Source: Salegentibacter flavus (lineage in GTDB: Bacteria > Bacteroidota > Bacteroidia > Flavobacteriales > Flavobacteriaceae). From it: a stretch of DNA of 57,106 bases. The stretch covers positions 1-57,106 of the forward strand of contig NZ_FOVL01000022.1 in NCBI RefSeq assembly GCF_900115145.1. Direction: 5' to 3'. The notes under the pieces were generated by a model. The model made no database searches. It saw nothing but the letters and a program-made list of their open reading frames with translations, and was not told where the DNA came from. Made by a program: the position numbers and the translations under genes. Positions within the stretch are counted from its first letter, which is position 1. Each line of letters starts with the position of its first letter. This document shows positions 33,400 to 42,714 of the stretch, piece after piece.

Positions 33400-34290
33400 T
33401 TAAGGATTATTGATTATAAGATCGTATATTTTTTTAGATATGCCCGCAAGCATTTGAGTGCCGGCTTCCATATCTTTCATATTCCTGGAAAGCAAAATTA
33501 GCACATAGCTTCTACCGTCTGGTAATTCCACAAGCGCTGAATCGTGATGCACGCCGGTGATCCAACCTGTTTTATTGGCTATTTTCACATCTTTTGGAAG
33601 CAAGGCCGGAATAAGATCGGTATGTTGCTGAAGCCTTAAGATGTCCAGCATCTCCTTATCGGATTCCGGGTTTACCGCCTCTCCATTGGCCAGGGCTTCA
33701 AAAATCAGCATAAGATCATAGGCAGTGGTGGAGTTGCTCAGCCCGGCCTCATAAGCCTTCATATCTTCAACACCTCTAATCACATTGATATTTTTAGCCC
33801 CAAGTTCGCGCATACTTTTATTAACGTTTTTAGCATCAACGAGTTCTATAATTATATTAGTTGCCAGGTTACTACTTTGGCTAATCATATCGACCACAAG
33901 ATCTTTTATGCTACGCTTTTTCCCAATCAGGCTGTATAAATGTTCGCCGCTATCCCGACCAAGTTCAAGACTAAAACTGCTGTCGTCCAGAATGCTCTTA
34001 AATTCATTTTTAACAAGCAAGGAGTCATCAAGAGAAAACCTCCCTGCTTCAGCCTGTTTGAAGACCTCGATCATTACTGGGGTTTTCATAGTACTGGCGG
34101 CATGAAAATTTTCATGTTCATCGATGAGAATCGTTCTTTTTTCTTCGGAAAGTTCTTTAAAAGCAATTGCAAAGTCTCCCTGGGTTTCAGCAAAAACCGA
34201 ATCGATTTGCTGTTTAAGGTTTTGAGTTGTGTTTTGGGAGAAAACAGATCCTGAAATGATCAGAAAAGAGAGAAAAAAGGAATACTTCAT
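33400..34290 (-). CDS. exported class A beta-lactamase-type serine hydrolase
   Basis: A 296-residue protein; the ATG at 34290 gives a clean signal peptide (MKYSFFLSFLIISGSVFS), while an in-frame start 54 nt upstream would spoil it. The penicilloyl-serine transferase fold shows Ser66-x-x-Lys69 in STMKTP, SQSSNLATN where class A enzymes have SDN, and KTG in NKTGWITG. The Asp of SDN is Ser here. The protein may be a true beta-lactamase or a related hydrolase acting on the cell wall. Its place in a deoxyribose operon suggests no link to resistance. It lies 59 nt after deoD. Confidence 0.8.
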   Translation of the reverse strand: MKYSFFLSFLIISGSVFSQNTTQNLKQQIDSVFAETQGDFAIAFKELSEEKRTILIDEHENFHAASTMKTPVMIEVFKQAEAGRFSLDDSLLVKNEFKSILDDSSFSLELGRDSGEHLYSLIGKKRSIKDLVVDMISQSSNLATNIIIELVDAKNVNKSMRELGAKNINVIRGVEDMKAYEAGLSNSTTAYDLMLIFEALANGEAVNPESDKEMLDILRLQQHTDLIPALLPKDVKIANKTGWITGVHHDSALVELPDGRSYVLILLSRNMKDMEAGTQMLAGISKKIYDLIINNP

Positions 34291-34349
34291 GCGAATTAAA
34301 ATTAAAAAATTGAAGTTAAAAAAATTTCCACAGAAGTATTCCATTTATA

Positions 34350-35048
34350 TTAAATTGTAGCCAAGGCAATCTCTACCATACGGCTAAAACTTTGTTCTCT
34401 GTCTTTAGCAGGTAAATGTTCGCCGGTAACCAGCGAATCTGAAATAGTTAATACAGAAAGGGCCTGCACCTTATGCCTGGCTGCAATGGTGTAAAGACCG
34501 GCGGTTTCCATCTCTACGCACAAAACTCCGTATTTAGCCCATTTTTCATATTCCAGAGGATCGTCTTCATAAAAAACATCAGAAGAAAATACATTTCCGG
34601 CACGAAACTTAATCTGGTTTTCTTCAGCATACTTAACAGCCTTCATAAAAAGCTCAAAATCTGCAGTAGGAGCGAAGTCGGCGTGAGAGAATTTGGCACG
34701 GTTAAAACCAGAATTGGAAGAGGCGGCCATAGCGATCACCACTTCATTTACCTTTAAATTTTTTTGATAGGAACCGGCAGAGCCTACCCTGATAAGTTTT
34801 TTAGCTCCGTAATCTGTAATAAGTTCGTTGCAATAGATCAAAGCCGAGGGAATCCCCATTCCGGAAGCCTGCACTGAAACTTTTTTGCCTTTATAGGTCC
34901 CTGTATAGCCATACATACCTCTAACCGAATTATAAAGAAAAGCATCTTCGAAAAAAGTCTCAGCGATCCACTTAGCCCGCAGTGGATCTCCGGGCATTAA
35001 AACAGCTTCTGCAATTTCACCTTTTTTAGCTTGTATATGTACACTCAT
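34350..35048 (-). CDS. deoD: purine-nucleoside phosphorylase, DeoD type
   Basis: A 232-residue enzyme of the hexameric low-molecular-mass family. It splits purine (deoxy)nucleosides with phosphate to base and (deoxy)ribose 1-phosphate. Seen: phosphate loop MPGDPLRAKWIA near 18-29, RVGSAGS near 87-93, substrate site VEMETAGLYTIAAR and the catalytic Asp in TISDSLVTGE. Length is normal. It follows deoC by 13 nt, so the two steps of deoxynucleoside salvage are co-transcribed. Confidence 0.95.
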   Translation of the reverse strand: MSVHIQAKKGEIAEAVLMPGDPLRAKWIAETFFEDAFLYNSVRGMYGYTGTYKGKKVSVQASGMGIPSALIYCNELITDYGAKKLIRVGSAGSYQKNLKVNEVVIAMAASSNSGFNRAKFSHADFAPTADFELFMKAVKYAEENQIKFRAGNVFSSDVFYEDDPLEYEKWAKYGVLCVEMETAGLYTIAARHKVQALSVLTISDSLVTGEHLPAKDREQSFSRMVEIALATI

Positions 35049-35061
35049 CCAATTCTAGAAT

Positions 35062-35700
35062 TTAACTGATTAAGGCGATTCCGGATGAAGTGCCGAGACG
35101 GGAAACACCTAATTTGATATATCTCTTAGCGGTTTTGCTATCCTTAATTCCACCAGAAGCTTTGATCTGCAATTTATCACCAACAACATCTTTCATAATT
35201 TCGATATCTTCAGGAGTTGCACCTCCATGTCCAAAACCTGTGGAAGTTTTTACAAAATCGGCCTTTGCGTTTAAGGCCGCACGACAAGCCAGTGTTTTTT
35301 CCTCATCGGTAAGAAAACAGGTTTCAATGATCACTTTCAGGATTTTTTCTCCAATAGCGTTTTTTATGGCTGCGATCTCTTCTTCAACGTATTTCAGGTT
35401 TCCGCTTTTTAGCATCCCAATATTGATTACCATATCGATCTCATCGGCGCCATTTTTAATACAGTCTTCGGCTTCAAAAGCTTTTGATGCTGTAGTTGAG
35501 GCACCAAGTGGAAAACCTATTACGGCAGCGACCTTCACATCTGAATTTTGAACGGCTTTTTTAGCGGTTTCCACATAACAGCCATTTACACAAACCGCAT
35601 AAAATTTATGCTGAACGGCTTCTGTACAAAGTTTTTTTATTTCTGAAGGTGTTGCTGTGGGTTTAAGTAAGGTATGGTCTATATATTGGTTGAGTTCCAT
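35062..35700 (-). CDS. deoC: deoxyribose-phosphate aldolase
   Basis: A 212-residue class I aldolase that splits 2-deoxyribose 5-phosphate into acetaldehyde and glyceraldehyde 3-phosphate. Seen: the Schiff-base Lys in ADFVKTSTGFG, the second Lys in QIKASGGIK, and Asp in ADEIDMVINIG. First gene of the deoC-deoD-hydrolase-reductase set. The reductase at the end of the set acts on glyceraldehyde phosphate or aldehydes, which fits the products of this enzyme. Confidence 0.95.
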   Translation of the reverse strand: MELNQYIDHTLLKPTATPSEIKKLCTEAVQHKFYAVCVNGCYVETAKKAVQNSDVKVAAVIGFPLGASTTASKAFEAEDCIKNGADEIDMVINIGMLKSGNLKYVEEEIAAIKNAIGEKILKVIIETCFLTDEEKTLACRAALNAKADFVKTSTGFGHGGATPEDIEIMKDVVGDKLQIKASGGIKDSKTAKRYIKLGVSRLGTSSGIALIS

Positions 35701-35722
35701 ATAAATTAATTAGTCTTTACAG

Positions 35723-35730
35723 CAAATTTA
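35723..35730 (-). promoter_or_regulatory. -7 element of the deoC operon
   Basis: TAAATTTG on the minus strand, a perfect match to TAnnTTTG, 22 bp before the deoC start. No clear -33 TTTG at the right spacing. Confidence 0.45.
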
Positions 35731-35784
35731 GGGATTTTATAAACATGTATAGTATGATAAGAATCAGGTTATATTTTATTTAGT

Positions 35785-36012
35785 TTATAAGTCTTCATCA
35801 CCTATTGGATGGTCTTCATACCAATCATCAAAGGTCTTAGTGGTTTTATAATTATTGGTAAGTACGCTATAAACCGTATAAATTAAAAAGACCTGACCAA
35901 TTACTGTCAAATAAAATACCAGGGGAAACTGAACGTTAAAATAGGACAAAACGGTTACCAGTACCAGGATTATACTGGTGATTATAAGCAATATGATGGG
36001 CCTGTTTTTCAT
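35785..36012 (-). CDS. small membrane protein with two helices
   Basis: A 75-residue protein with two membrane helices (about residues 5-24 and 29-50) and an acidic C-terminal tail (FDDWYEDHPIGDEDL). It is a single gene upstream of deoC (84-bp gap). Family not recognised. Confidence 0.6.
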   Translation of the reverse strand: MKNRPIILLIITSIILVLVTVLSYFNVQFPLVFYLTVIGQVFLIYTVYSVLTNNYKTTKTFDDWYEDHPIGDEDL

Positions 36013-36245
36013 CTGTTTATAATTTAAATTCCAATTTGGGAATCAGGGACAGGCTTGTAATCAAGTGCCTGTGTGTTGCCCTTTTTGGGTCCAGCAGCTT
36101 GCTGGTTTCATCTTACTTAAATTTACGAAGAATGCGGCCCGATCACTATTAAAGCTTCGCTAAAATAAGCTTAAACTGAAGTAAAAATAGCGCAAGTTCT
36201 TTTTAAATACTGATTACAATCATAAAAAACCTTAGCTAATGCCTG

Positions 36246-36253
36246 TAGCTTTG
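36246..36253 (+). promoter_or_regulatory. -7 element of nadA
   Basis: TAGCTTTG, a perfect TAnnTTTG match 16 bp before the nadA ATG, implying a leader of about ten nucleotides. It rules out a TTG start at 36255, which would lie at or before the transcript start. Confidence 0.5.
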
Positions 36254-36269
36254 TTTGCAAAATATACCC

Positions 36270-37220
36270 ATGAACGTTTTCAAACCGAATACTGCCGAAT
36301 TACAAGAAAAGATCAATGTGCTTAAAGAGAAAAAGAATGCCGTGATCCTGGCACATTATTACCAGGAGCCTGAAATTCAGCAAATAGCAGATTTTGTAGG
36401 CGATAGTCTGGAATTGGCGAAAAAAGCGGCCCAAACTGAAGCGGATATAATAGTTTTTGCAGGCGTTCATTTTATGGCCGAAACCGCTAAAATCCTCAAC
36501 CCTTCCCGCAAAGTTCTTTTGCCCGACCTTCAGGCGGGCTGCTCGCTGGCAGATAGTTGTCCTCCTGATACTTTTGGGGAATTAAAAGCAGAATATCCCG
36601 ATCATGTGGTGGTAACTTATATAAACTGCTCTGCAGAGATCAAGGCTTTAAGCGATATTGTTTGCACCTCCTCGAATGCTGAAAAGGTGATCAATTCTAT
36701 TCCAAAGGATAAGGAGATCATTTTCGCTCCAGATAGGAACCTGGGGAAATACCTGGTTGAAAAAACCGGGAGGGAAATGCTTTTATGGGATGGAGCGTGT
36801 ATTGTGCACGAAGCCTTTTCGCTGGATAAATTAATAGTACTTCACAAGGAAAACCCACAGGCAGAGATCATTGCTCATCCCGAATCTGAAGAGCATATCC
36901 TTAAAACCGCAAAATACGTAGGTTCAACCTCGGGAATGCTCAAGTATGTGAAGGAAAGTCCGAAGAACAGCTTTATTGTAGCTACCGAGGCCGGGATCCT
37001 GTACGAGATGCAAAAGGATGTACCACAAAAAGAACTAATTCCCGCTCCGGCAAAGGAAGATAATTCATGTGCCTGTAGCGAATGCGCCTTTATGAAAATG
37101 AACACTCTGGAAAAACTATATAAGTGTTTGAAAGATGAAACTCCTGAAATTTTGCTGGAAGAAGATCTTATGGAGAAAGCTCACAAGCCAATAAAACGTA
37201 TGATGGAATTATCTTATTAA
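36270..37220 (+). CDS. nadA: quinolinate synthase A
   Basis: A 316-residue [4Fe-4S] enzyme that condenses iminoaspartate with dihydroxyacetone phosphate to quinolinate, first part of de novo NAD synthesis. I use the ATG at 36270 because the promoter element at 36246 leaves no room for a longer form. Cluster cysteines are in LQAGCSLADSC, SDIVCTSSNA and the late CACSECAFM; HYYQEPEIQ near the start and GDSLELAKKA are typical. nadB follows on the same strand after 123 bp. Confidence 0.95.
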   Translation: MNVFKPNTAELQEKINVLKEKKNAVILAHYYQEPEIQQIADFVGDSLELAKKAAQTEADIIVFAGVHFMAETAKILNPSRKVLLPDLQAGCSLADSCPPDTFGELKAEYPDHVVVTYINCSAEIKALSDIVCTSSNAEKVINSIPKDKEIIFAPDRNLGKYLVEKTGREMLLWDGACIVHEAFSLDKLIVLHKENPQAEIIAHPESEEHILKTAKYVGSTSGMLKYVKESPKNSFIVATEAGILYEMQKDVPQKELIPAPAKEDNSCACSECAFMKMNTLEKLYKCLKDETPEILLEEDLMEKAHKPIKRMMELSY

Positions 37221-37343
37221 GATGAAAGCAGCCATGCTACTGGACCCAAAAATTGGCAACACACAACTTGTCCCGATTAAGTCGGGAGGGGAATGATTAT
37301 AAGCCTGGGCCTAATTCCCTGTTTGGGATAAAAATATAAACAG

Positions 37344-38879
37344 ATGAAAAAAGTAAGCGATGTCCTTATTATTGGTTCAGGGATTGCCGGACTCTCCTTT
37401 GCAATTAAAATTGCGGAAAGTCGGCCCGATCTTTCCGTTTTGATTCTTACCAAAAGTGCCGGGGAGGAGAGCAACACCGCCCGGGCGCAGGGGGGAATAG
37501 CCGTGGTGTTGAATAAACTTAAAGATAGTTTCGATCAGCATATTGAAGATACGATGAAGGCTGGAAAAGGTTTGAGTAACCGAAAGGTTGTAGAGATGGT
37601 AGTGTCGCAGGCCCCGGCTCGTTTGGAAGAGTTAATGGCATGGGGAGCCTCATTTGATAAGAATAACAATGGCGAACTGGAACTTGGACTTGAAGGTGGC
37701 CACTCCCAGGCCAGAATAGTTCATCATCGGGACTTAACCGGTCTGGAGATGGAAACAACGCTTTTGAAAAAAGTGGCAGCTTTACCAAATATTAGCATTC
37801 AGGATCATTATTTTGTAACCGATCTTTTGACTATAGGGGAGAAGGAACAAACCAAATGCATAGGGGTTAAAGCCATTGACAAAAACAGAAATAAATTTAT
37901 CCCTATTCAAACCAGGATCACTTTTCTGGCTACCGGGGGAAGCGGGATGATCTTCGGGAATACCACAAATCCTTCAGTGGCCACTGCCGATGGTGTTGCC
38001 ATTGCCAATAGAGTAGGAGCCAGAATAAAGGATATGGATTTTATTCAGTTTCATCCTACCGCATTATATGAACCTGATAAACATCCTTTGTTTTTAATTT
38101 CAGAAGCGGTTAGGGGCTTCGGAGCCTATGTGGTCAATAAAGCCGGTAAACGCTTTCTTTTTAAATATGATTCCCGGGGTGAACTCGCTACCAGAGATAT
38201 AGTTTCTTCTGCGATCGTGAAGGAATTGGAAGAATCCAGGGAAGAATCTGTTTTTTTGGATTGCAGACACCTTTACTCTAAGGACTTTGAGCGGCACTTT
38301 CCCACAATAGTTTCTTATTGTAATTCCGTTGGAATCAATCCTGAAAATGATCTTATCCCTATTGTTCCTGCTGCTCATTATCAATGTGGTGGAATTGAAG
38401 TAGATTCTAATGCAAGAACCTCGATTAAAAACCTTCATGCTTCAGGAGAATGTGCATACACCGGCTTGCACGGAGCAAACCGATTGGCTTCCAATTCCCT
38501 TCTGGAGGCTCTGGTCTATTCTCACCAGGCTTTTGAAAACCTTATTAATGAAATAGATAAAATAGAAATGTTTGGTTTGCAAACTTTTGAATCTGAGCTC
38601 GATGAAATAGAGGAAATTACCGTTTCTATTGAAAGGAAGCTTTACAGGTTGAATGAATTGATGGGATATGAAGCAGTTCAGGGAACTGATCTAGCGTTAA
38701 AAGAAGGGGTGTTGGAAGAATTGCTTCAGCTAAAAACTGAAATTAATACAGAAGGAAAGTTTTCTGTCGCATTTTACGAACTAAAAAATATGACCGAAGT
38801 GGCAATTTTGATCCTGGAAGAATCAATATCCCGGCTTCAGAGTTTACTTAAAAATGCCAAGAAGCTCATTGGAAATTAA
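37344..38879 (+). CDS. nadB: L-aspartate oxidase
   Basis: A 511-residue flavoprotein that oxidises L-aspartate to iminoaspartate, the substrate of NadA. FAD site GSGIAGLSFAI near residues 11-21; NTARAQGGIAVVL, HHRDLTG, FIQFHPTALYEPDKHPLFLISEAVRG and the C-terminal GANRLASNSLLEALVYS are the fumarate-reductase-family marks. Length is normal. Its stop overlaps by 4 nt the stop of the convergent lipid kinase gene. Confidence 0.95.
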   Translation: MKKVSDVLIIGSGIAGLSFAIKIAESRPDLSVLILTKSAGEESNTARAQGGIAVVLNKLKDSFDQHIEDTMKAGKGLSNRKVVEMVVSQAPARLEELMAWGASFDKNNNGELELGLEGGHSQARIVHHRDLTGLEMETTLLKKVAALPNISIQDHYFVTDLLTIGEKEQTKCIGVKAIDKNRNKFIPIQTRITFLATGGSGMIFGNTTNPSVATADGVAIANRVGARIKDMDFIQFHPTALYEPDKHPLFLISEAVRGFGAYVVNKAGKRFLFKYDSRGELATRDIVSSAIVKELEESREESVFLDCRHLYSKDFERHFPTIVSYCNSVGINPENDLIPIVPAAHYQCGGIEVDSNARTSIKNLHASGECAYTGLHGANRLASNSLLEALVYSHQAFENLINEIDKIEMFGLQTFESELDEIEEITVSIERKLYRLNELMGYEAVQGTDLALKEGVLEELLQLKTEINTEGKFSVAFYELKNMTEVAILILEESISRLQSLLKNAKKLIGN

Positions 38880-39823
38880 GCTTCCAATTTGTCCTTTAAG
38901 ATTTCCTTATAGACAGGGCTATTAGTGAAAAATTCAAGGGTTTTTGAATTCATTTCCATCCTGATCTTTTTTCCATCGTAGTCCTCAATCAGGATATCGT
39001 CTACGTGCAGTTTTGAACCTTTCCATTTTATTTTTAGCTTTTGAACGCGCAGGACCTTTATAAAATTACCAATATCCTGAAATTTTGAAGTTCCGTTGAT
39101 AAGGCTCTCCACATATTCTACAAAAGCTTTCCTTTTTTCTTCGGGGATTAGAACCAGGTCCAGAAAATCGTCTCCAACATTGGCATTAGGAGCAAATTCA
39201 AGGTTCGGACCTATATATTTAATATTCATTAGTTCCACAAGGAGGAAAGTTCCTTTGATCTTCAAACCATCGGCTTTGATATTAGCCTTTTGGGCTTTGT
39301 AATTTTTCACTATTTCCAGTAACACTTTTAAAGTGCGTTTAAGTTTTTCATCGGAGGTTTCATCATCTTTCCCTGTATCTTTCATTTGCCGGATCAACTC
39401 GGGGAACACCCCAAATCCTGCTCCCTCCAGGAAAAAATTCTCGTCGTTAATCCCCTTTAGCTTACCACAAGTGAATTTCTGAATTTCATCTTCCTTTTTT
39501 GAAGATGCAGTATTTAGTTTTTTAAAAATTCCAATGCTGGTGGCTATATTATTGGCAGTACCCATGGGTAAAAGGTAAATTGGGATATGCAGGTGGCACA
39601 TCTTTTTCTCAATCAGTGACGAGGCTAGTTTTCGAATCGTACCATCTCCTCCTGCCAGGAAAATCACATTCATTTCATTTTTGCTGAAGGATTCCCAATC
39701 TTTATCATCGGTAGAAACATACTTTGTGGTAAAGCCTTCATTTTCTATCAGCTCTATAATTTCTTCTTTGGAATGAGCAGCATTTCCTGCTGTGGGATTA
39801 TGTATAATTTGAGCTTTCTTCAT
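38876..39823 (-). CDS. diacylglycerol-kinase-family lipid kinase
   Basis: A 315-residue cytosolic or membrane-associated kinase of the DAGK/YegS family. It starts with IIHNPTAGNAAHSKEE (nucleotide site), has the glycine loop LAGGDGTIRKLASS and LLPMGTANNIATSIG, and a C-terminal lid domain. Family members phosphorylate diacylglycerol or other lipids; the exact lipid is open. It is convergent with nadB. Confidence 0.88.
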   Translation of the reverse strand: MKKAQIIHNPTAGNAAHSKEEIIELIENEGFTTKYVSTDDKDWESFSKNEMNVIFLAGGDGTIRKLASSLIEKKMCHLHIPIYLLPMGTANNIATSIGIFKKLNTASSKKEDEIQKFTCGKLKGINDENFFLEGAGFGVFPELIRQMKDTGKDDETSDEKLKRTLKVLLEIVKNYKAQKANIKADGLKIKGTFLLVELMNIKYIGPNLEFAPNANVGDDFLDLVLIPEEKRKAFVEYVESLINGTSKFQDIGNFIKVLRVQKLKIKWKGSKLHVDDILIEDYDGKKIRMEMNSKTLEFFTNSPVYKEILKDKLEA

Positions 39824-40038
39824 GATTTGATCTTTCCTTCAAATTTAAATTACCGCAGTAAGTTTTTTATTCCACTTAACGATAAGTTATGATTTAAGTT
39901 TTAAAGCTTTTAAAACGAAATCCGCTACTCTATTAAAATAATGATAATTTTTGGACTCTGTACTTTATTAAGGACATTAAGCCGTATATATTTTCGTAAA
40001 TTAAATTTTATAAAACTGTGAAAATTAATAATTAAGCT

Positions 40039-40770
40039 ATGAAAATTTTGGTCACTAATGATGATGGTATATACAGCCCAGGCTTATCCTGCCTGGCCAG
40101 GGTAGCTTCAAATTACGGAGAGGTAATTGTGATGGCTCCCGATATTGAGCAATCCTCGATGGGGCAGGCAATTACCTCGGGTAAACCGATTACCTATAAA
40201 ACCTCACCCATACATTTTGAAGGAATAGAAGCTTACAGGGTAAATGGAACCCCGGCCGATTGTGTGGCCCTGGGTACTCATCTTATGGAAGATATAGATC
40301 TGGTAGTTTCCGGAATTAATATAGGTTCCAATATTGGGAATTCGGCCTGGCACTCCGGGACACTTTCAGCCGCAAGGCAGGCAGTACTTTTTGGAATACG
40401 AGGTATTGCTTTTAGCGTTTCGGTAGGGGATAGTGAACCCGATTTTGACGCTCTCAAACCTTTTGTTAAAAATGCTTTTGATGAAGTTATCGATAAGGAA
40501 GACCGGGAACTTCTAAATATCAATTTCCCGCGTTTTCCGGATGGTGAGATCATGTGGACCTCGCAATCTGTGAGACATTATGACGGGAAGGTTATCGCCA
40601 ATAAAGACCCTATGGGAAGGCAACATTACTGGTTTACCGTTGTCCCCATTGAACCTGAAGATGAAGGTAGTGATCGCTGGGCAGTTAAACAGGGCAAAAC
40701 CAGTATAACGCCCATGATCCTGGATCTTACAGATACAAAATACCTTCAGAGTAGGGAAAAAGCCAGGTGA
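40039..40770 (+). CDS. surE: 5'/3'-nucleotidase SurE
   Basis: A 243-residue metal-dependent phosphatase on nucleoside monophosphates and short polyphosphates. The active-site set is present: TNDDG (6-10), Ser39 in QSSMGQAI, Asn in VSGINIGSNIG near 96-106. The 3' part from about residue 102 plus the terminator occurs again at 45322-45806, so this is the complete copy of a partly duplicated gene. A terminator follows at 40792. If the second copy reflects exchange with a relative, the tail of either copy could be the foreign one. Confidence 0.95.
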   Translation: MKILVTNDDGIYSPGLSCLARVASNYGEVIVMAPDIEQSSMGQAITSGKPITYKTSPIHFEGIEAYRVNGTPADCVALGTHLMEDIDLVVSGINIGSNIGNSAWHSGTLSAARQAVLFGIRGIAFSVSVGDSEPDFDALKPFVKNAFDEVIDKEDRELLNINFPRFPDGEIMWTSQSVRHYDGKVIANKDPMGRQHYWFTVVPIEPEDEGSDRWAVKQGKTSITPMILDLTDTKYLQSREKAR

Positions 40771-40821
40771 CTTTTACCATCTATATAAAAAAATAAGAGC
40801 GGTTTTTTGCCGCTCTTATTT
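40341..40821 (+). repeat. direct repeat, left copy (surE 3' part and terminator)
   Basis: Matches 45322-45797 with an offset of 4981 bp. By hand I count about 40 differences in about 430 aligned coding bases (roughly 91% identity), most of them synonymous. The match begins around the codons for residue 102 and ends in the terminator stem, which is also the same sequence. Confidence 0.85.
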
Positions 40822-40825
40822 TTTT
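40792..40825 (+). terminator. terminator after surE
   Basis: AATAAGAGCGG (40792-40802) and CCGCTCTTATT (40810-40820) form an 11-bp stem with a 7-nt loop, followed by a run of T. Confidence 0.85.
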
Positions 40826-41123
40826 ATAATACTTTATTTATGGAAAATATTAAATACTAGCAGTGGCTTGAAGAAGGCTTTGTCAGTATTTTAATTTTTT
40901 TGATGGGGATAGTACACTGAAGGTTTTTTTTACCTATTCCCGTTCCTGTTTTAAAAGAGGAGTGGTTTTCCTCCCTAATGATGTTACCGACTAAGCAAAA
41001 GCCCAATGATTTTTACCAATGAATATTAAATTGTAGCATAATAAATTATTGTCCCAATTTTTAGTTGTGAATTAGTACATTGCATACTTGATTTTGAAAC
41101 GTTTAACAAATGATCCCTACATC

Positions 41124-41486
41124 ATGAGAATTTTACTAGCAGAGGATGATGCGCTAACCACGCAATCCCTTACCTACTTTTTAAAAGCAAAAAGTTACGA
41201 GGTCGTGCACGCCGAGGACGGAGAGGCAGCACTTCAATTTCTTAAAACAGAAGTATATGATTTGATCATCACAGATCTCAATATGCCAAAAATTGGGGGT
41301 ATGGAATTAATTCATATAATTCGGAATGACCTCAAACTGGAAACGCCGGTTATTGTACTTACCGCCTCCGGGGTGGAACAAACAGAATTGGACGCCTTTG
41401 CCATTGGTGCCAGTGAATTTATTTCCAAACCCTTTAGCCCCTCTGTTCTTAATACCAGGATACAACGGCTTGTTCCCATATCTTAA
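41124..41486 (+). CDS. stand-alone response regulator receiver
   Basis: A 120-residue CheY-like receiver with no output domain. Started at the ATG at 41124, since an upstream non-ATG start would only add a poor tail. The full set of receiver residues is there: Asp8 and Asp9 (acidic pocket), Asp51 (phosphate acceptor, IITDLNMP), Thr80 and Lys102 (SKPF). It begins the module with the YaiO barrel, HEAT protein and GT2 gene and lies 5 nt ahead of the barrel gene. It may switch polysaccharide synthesis by protein contact instead of by transcription; the kinase is not next to it. Confidence 0.85.
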   Translation: MRILLAEDDALTTQSLTYFLKAKSYEVVHAEDGEAALQFLKTEVYDLIITDLNMPKIGGMELIHIIRNDLKLETPVIVLTASGVEQTELDAFAIGASEFISKPFSPSVLNTRIQRLVPIS

Positions 41487-41491
41487 GATAA

Positions 41492-42712
41492 ATGAAATTA
41501 TTTTTTACTTTACTCCTATTGGTGGGTGTAATTGTTTCGGCTAAAGCCCAGGTAGCCGCTACGGACAGAACTTTTGAAAAGGCAAGAGAATTGGCTAGTG
41601 CCGAGAATTATGAGCAGGCAATAGAAATCCTGGAGATCCTGCAGGACTCACTTCCCAATAACAAGGATTACAAAATATATCTTGCCAGGGTGTATGGCTG
41701 GAAAAAAGATTATCCTGCGGCTATAGAAACCCTAATTCCCTTGACCGAGGCAGAAGATTTCTCTGAAGAAGCCATTAAAGTTATGGTGACTACGCAAGTA
41801 TGGGCGGGGAATTTTGAGGAAGTGGTAAAATATTCCAATATGGCCCTCACCAAATATGAAAAACCGCATTTTCAGTTACAAAAGGCAATAGCCCTGGAGG
41901 CGCTGGATCGCGATGAAGAGGCAAAAGAAACCCTGAAAGAAATGATGCTGAAGGAACCAGAGAATAAGGAAGCCCAGGCATTGCAAACCAGAATTTTTCA
42001 GAAAAATAAAGAATATATTTCCCTTTCCTATTTAAATACCTCTTTTAGCGATCCCGGTTTTAAGCCCTGGCATCTAGCTCATTTGGAATACAAAAAAGAT
42101 ATTGGAAATGTTCCTGTACTTGCCCGCTTAAATTATGGAAATCTTTTTGGACTTGAAGGAAGTCTTTTTGAAGTAGATGCTTATCCTAAATCAGGTTCTA
42201 ACAGCTATTTGTACATCAATGCCGGGGCGGCAATAAATACTCCTATTTTTCCAGAAATTAAAGCCGGTGTGGAGTATTTCCAATCCTTAAATGAGAAGTT
42301 TGAAATTTCGCTGGGAGGTAAATATTTGGGTTTTCAGGAGACCCAAGTGATATTATTAACAGGAGGAATCACCTACGCAACCGAAAATAATCTACGTTTC
42401 AATTATAAGCCTTACTTCACCCATACAAAAAGCAACTGGCTTACTTCTCACACCCTTGCCTTAAGGATCAACAACCCGGTGAAAGAAAGTTTTATTCAGG
42501 TTGACCTTCAGTACGGTTCCATTCCCTACGCTTTTGTCACCTCCAGCGCTTTTACTGAAGTGACCTCCCTGCGGCTTGGAATGCAATATCATTTTAGGAT
42601 TACAGAAAATATACTTATCCAGCCGGTGGTTATGTATGAATACGAAGAGTATTTCCCCTCTCTATACAGAAACCGGTTCAACAGCCAGATAATAACCTTT
42701 TTTAGATTCTAG
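41492..42712 (+). CDS. YaiO-type outer-membrane barrel with TPR domain
   Basis: A 406-residue exported protein. Signal peptide MKLFFTLLLLVGVIVSAKA, cut before Q20. Residues about 24-165 are TPR-like helix pairs (YEQAIEILEILQDSLPNN, YPAAIETLIPLTE and so on). Residues about 175-406 are a beta barrel with the YaiO-family pattern (VPVLARLNYGNLFGLEG, FEVDAYPKSGSNSYLYINAG) ending in IITFFRF. TPR-barrel proteins such as PgaA and AlgK/E pairs carry polysaccharide across the outer membrane. Tightly packed with the genes before (5 nt) and after (2 nt). Confidence 0.85.
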   Translation: MKLFFTLLLLVGVIVSAKAQVAATDRTFEKARELASAENYEQAIEILEILQDSLPNNKDYKIYLARVYGWKKDYPAAIETLIPLTEAEDFSEEAIKVMVTTQVWAGNFEEVVKYSNMALTKYEKPHFQLQKAIALEALDRDEEAKETLKEMMLKEPENKEAQALQTRIFQKNKEYISLSYLNTSFSDPGFKPWHLAHLEYKKDIGNVPVLARLNYGNLFGLEGSLFEVDAYPKSGSNSYLYINAGAAINTPIFPEIKAGVEYFQSLNEKFEISLGGKYLGFQETQVILLTGGITYATENNLRFNYKPYFTHTKSNWLTSHTLALRINNPVKESFIQVDLQYGSIPYAFVTSSAFTEVTSLRLGMQYHFRITENILIQPVVMYEYEEYFPSLYRNRFNSQIITFFRF

Positions 42713-42714
42713 AA

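Noticed and set aside
36255-36269. TTG start for nadA five codons upstream
   Set aside because: A -7 promoter element ends at 36253, so a transcript would begin at or after this codon.
40278-40553. Minus-strand frame inside surE, repeated at 45268-45504
   Set aside because: The frame appears twice only because surE is duplicated there; it is the antisense shadow of a conserved gene.
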